Shown: piece by piece, positions 62,952-64,000 of the stretch
Position numbering within the stretch: the first letter of the stretch is position 1
Layout: every line of letters begins with the position of its first letter
Origin: JABAAI01 sp965261955
GTDB taxonomy: Bacteria; Spirochaetota; Leptospiria; Leptospirales; Leptonemataceae
Length of the DNA stretch: 64,000 bases
Direction of reading: 5' to 3'
Assembly (NCBI GenBank): GCA_965261955.1
Contig: CBDHEM010000069.1
Span: 62,001 to 126,000 of the forward strand
Notes under the pieces: model-generated
Databases searched by the model: none
What the model was told of the DNA's origin: nothing
The model's input: only the letters and a program-made list of their open reading frames with translations
Program-made: the position numbers and the translations under genes

Positions 62952-64000
62952 ATGAAAAAAACATCTCTCCACAAAAAACACCTAGAGCAAAAAGCCCGTA
63001 TGGTCCCCTTTGCTGGTTGGGAAATGCCAATCCAATACAGCTCCATTATAAAAGAACACAATAGCGTACGAAAGCAAGCTGGGCTTTTTGATATCTCACA
63101 TATGGGCAAAATAGTTCTGAAGGGGGCACACTCCTTGCCATTACTCCAACACCTCACTTGTAACAATGTAGAAAAAATAAATGTAGGCCAAGCACAATAC
63201 AATATTGTGCTAAACAATGAAGGAGGTGTTGTTGATGATATTCTAATCTATAGAACAGAAGAAACTTCCTTTTTTGTGGTGTCCAATGCTGCCAATCACG
63301 ATGCTGTCTATTCCCACTTACAAAATTCATGTGAAAGCATGGAACTTTCCATAGAAATATCAGATGAAACAACACAATGGCAGCAAATCGCTATACAAGG
63401 ACCACAGGCACAAAACATACTGAGTGATATAATACAAGAAGACCTTAGCCATGTGGCTTATTTTTATTTTACAGACCTTCACAAGCACAATCACCCCTTT
63501 AGAATCAGTCGCACAGGATATACTGGAGAAGATGGATTTGAGGTGTATGCAAAAGCCACCAGCATACTCTGGCTATGGGATAGGCTTATGGAGAAAGCAA
63601 AGAAAGAAGAGCTTCTTCCTGTGGGTCTAGGAGCACGAGATATTTTGCGATTAGAATCCCTTTATCCTCTATATGGCAACGAACTCAAAGAAAAGTGGAC
63701 ACCAATAGAAAGTGGGTTAGCTTGGTGTGTCAAAACGCAAAACCCACCCTATCTTGGGTACGAAAAAATTATGGAACATAAAGTAAATGGTGCACCGGGA
63801 AAGGTTATGGGATTTAGTTTAGAAGAGGATGGCTTAGCTCGTAATGGTTGCAATGTTTGGAATGAAGATGGAGGAAAAAACATAGGGCAGGTACTTTCGG
63901 CCGCCTACTCTCCTGTACGTAAAAAAGGGATAGGGACCGTATATCTTCCTAACGCATATAAAGAAAACAGCAAAGTGCAAATCGAAATCCGTAACAAAAA
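62952..64000 (+). CDS. gcvT: Aminomethyltransferase GcvT (glycine cleavage T protein), 3' end beyond the window
   Basis: The first 349 residues of the T protein, which transfers the glycine-derived one-carbon unit to tetrahydrofolate. Starts MKKTSLHKKHLEQKA; then FAGWEMPIQYSSI, AGLFDISHMGKI, the catalytic Asp in GGVVDDILIYR, RISRTGYTGEDGFEVYA, LGARDILRLESLYPLYGNEL and VGF-like MGFSLEEDG. The frame has no stop before base 64000; only about 15-20 residues should be missing. The gcvH and gcvP genes may follow outside the window. Confidence 0.95.
   Translation, partial: MKKTSLHKKHLEQKARMVPFAGWEMPIQYSSIIKEHNSVRKQAGLFDISHMGKIVLKGAHSLPLLQHLTCNNVEKINVGQAQYNIVLNNEGGVVDDILIYRTEETSFFVVSNAANHDAVYSHLQNSCESMELSIEISDETTQWQQIAIQGPQAQNILSDIIQEDLSHVAYFYFTDLHKHNHPFRISRTGYTGEDGFEVYAKATSILWLWDRLMEKAKKEELLPVGLGARDILRLESLYPLYGNELKEKWTPIESGLAWCVKTQNPPYLGYEKIMEHKVNGAPGKVMGFSLEEDGLARNGCNVWNEDGGKNIGQVLSAAYSPVRKKGIGTVYLPNAYKENSKVQIEIRNK

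Noticed and set aside
1..64000. tRNA and rRNA genes
   Set aside because: I looked for T-loop (GGTTCRAATCC) and conserved rRNA blocks in the intergenic regions and saw none; a tRNAscan run could overturn this.

Overview
The window is 64 kb of AT-rich chromosome from a Gram-negative, LPS-making bacterium: it carries lpxC, a class A penicillin-binding protein, a lytic transglycosylase, several lipoproteins and quinone-type pyrD. Gene content fits a spirochaete of the Leptospira branch best. The clues are a PilZ-type protein that resembles a Leptospira-restricted family, VWA-FHA and STAS proteins, a class III adenylate cyclase beside a ferredoxin, and a Bdr-like repeat protein. This placement is inferred from gene families only; no rRNA or tRNA gene was recognised in the window.

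Layout. 1-1830 holds an IS3-family copy nested in an older copy, then an 80-bp palindrome-bearing tandem array. 1936-4910 (minus) is the replication/ribosome operon rpsF-ssb-rplI-dnaB, without rpsR. 5178-21979 is mostly housekeeping: ppdK, pyrD, a PilZ-like gene, lpxC, hemH, a rhomboid-like pseudoprotease, a class A PBP, a J-domain protein, dnaX-ybaB-recR, pth and bioD. 22088-31454 is an accessory island: IS3 copies, an IS5/IS1182-like transposase and fragments of it, two unknown genes, an RCC1-repeat gene broken by one frameshift and carrying an IS end in frame, and a hendecad coiled-coil protein. 31674-55063 is again core: Sua5/TsaC, an M16 peptidase, a lytic transglycosylase with an SpoU methyltransferase, coaX, VWA-FHA, ferredoxin with adenylate cyclase, gap and pgk, trxB, STAS, trpC, SDR, STAS with zinc ribbon, murJ and uvrA.

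54913-60731 is a tandem duplication. It begins inside the 3' end of uvrA and ends at the start of a now truncated pcm gene, and an 11-bp microhomology is present at all three boundaries. Each unit holds a copy of the uvrA tail (the first unit's being the end of uvrA itself), a lipoprotein gene and an Rpn-type nuclease gene. The second lipoprotein has eight copies of an octanucleotide between its ATG and its signal peptide and is out of frame at present, as expected of a phase-variable surface antigen. 60733-64000 holds gene debris, an internally deleted IS3 derivative, trhO and the start of gcvT.

At least four roughly 100-bp MITE-like elements (12.1, 31.6, 39.2 and 46.8 kb) share terminal inverted repeats with the right side of the IS5/IS1182-like element. 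Palindromic repeats recur at 1.3-1.8, 23.6, 55.3-55.7, 56.8-57.0 and 59.4-59.6 kb. The picture is a core genome being reworked by IS, MITE and repeat activity, with surface-protein genes at the hot spots.
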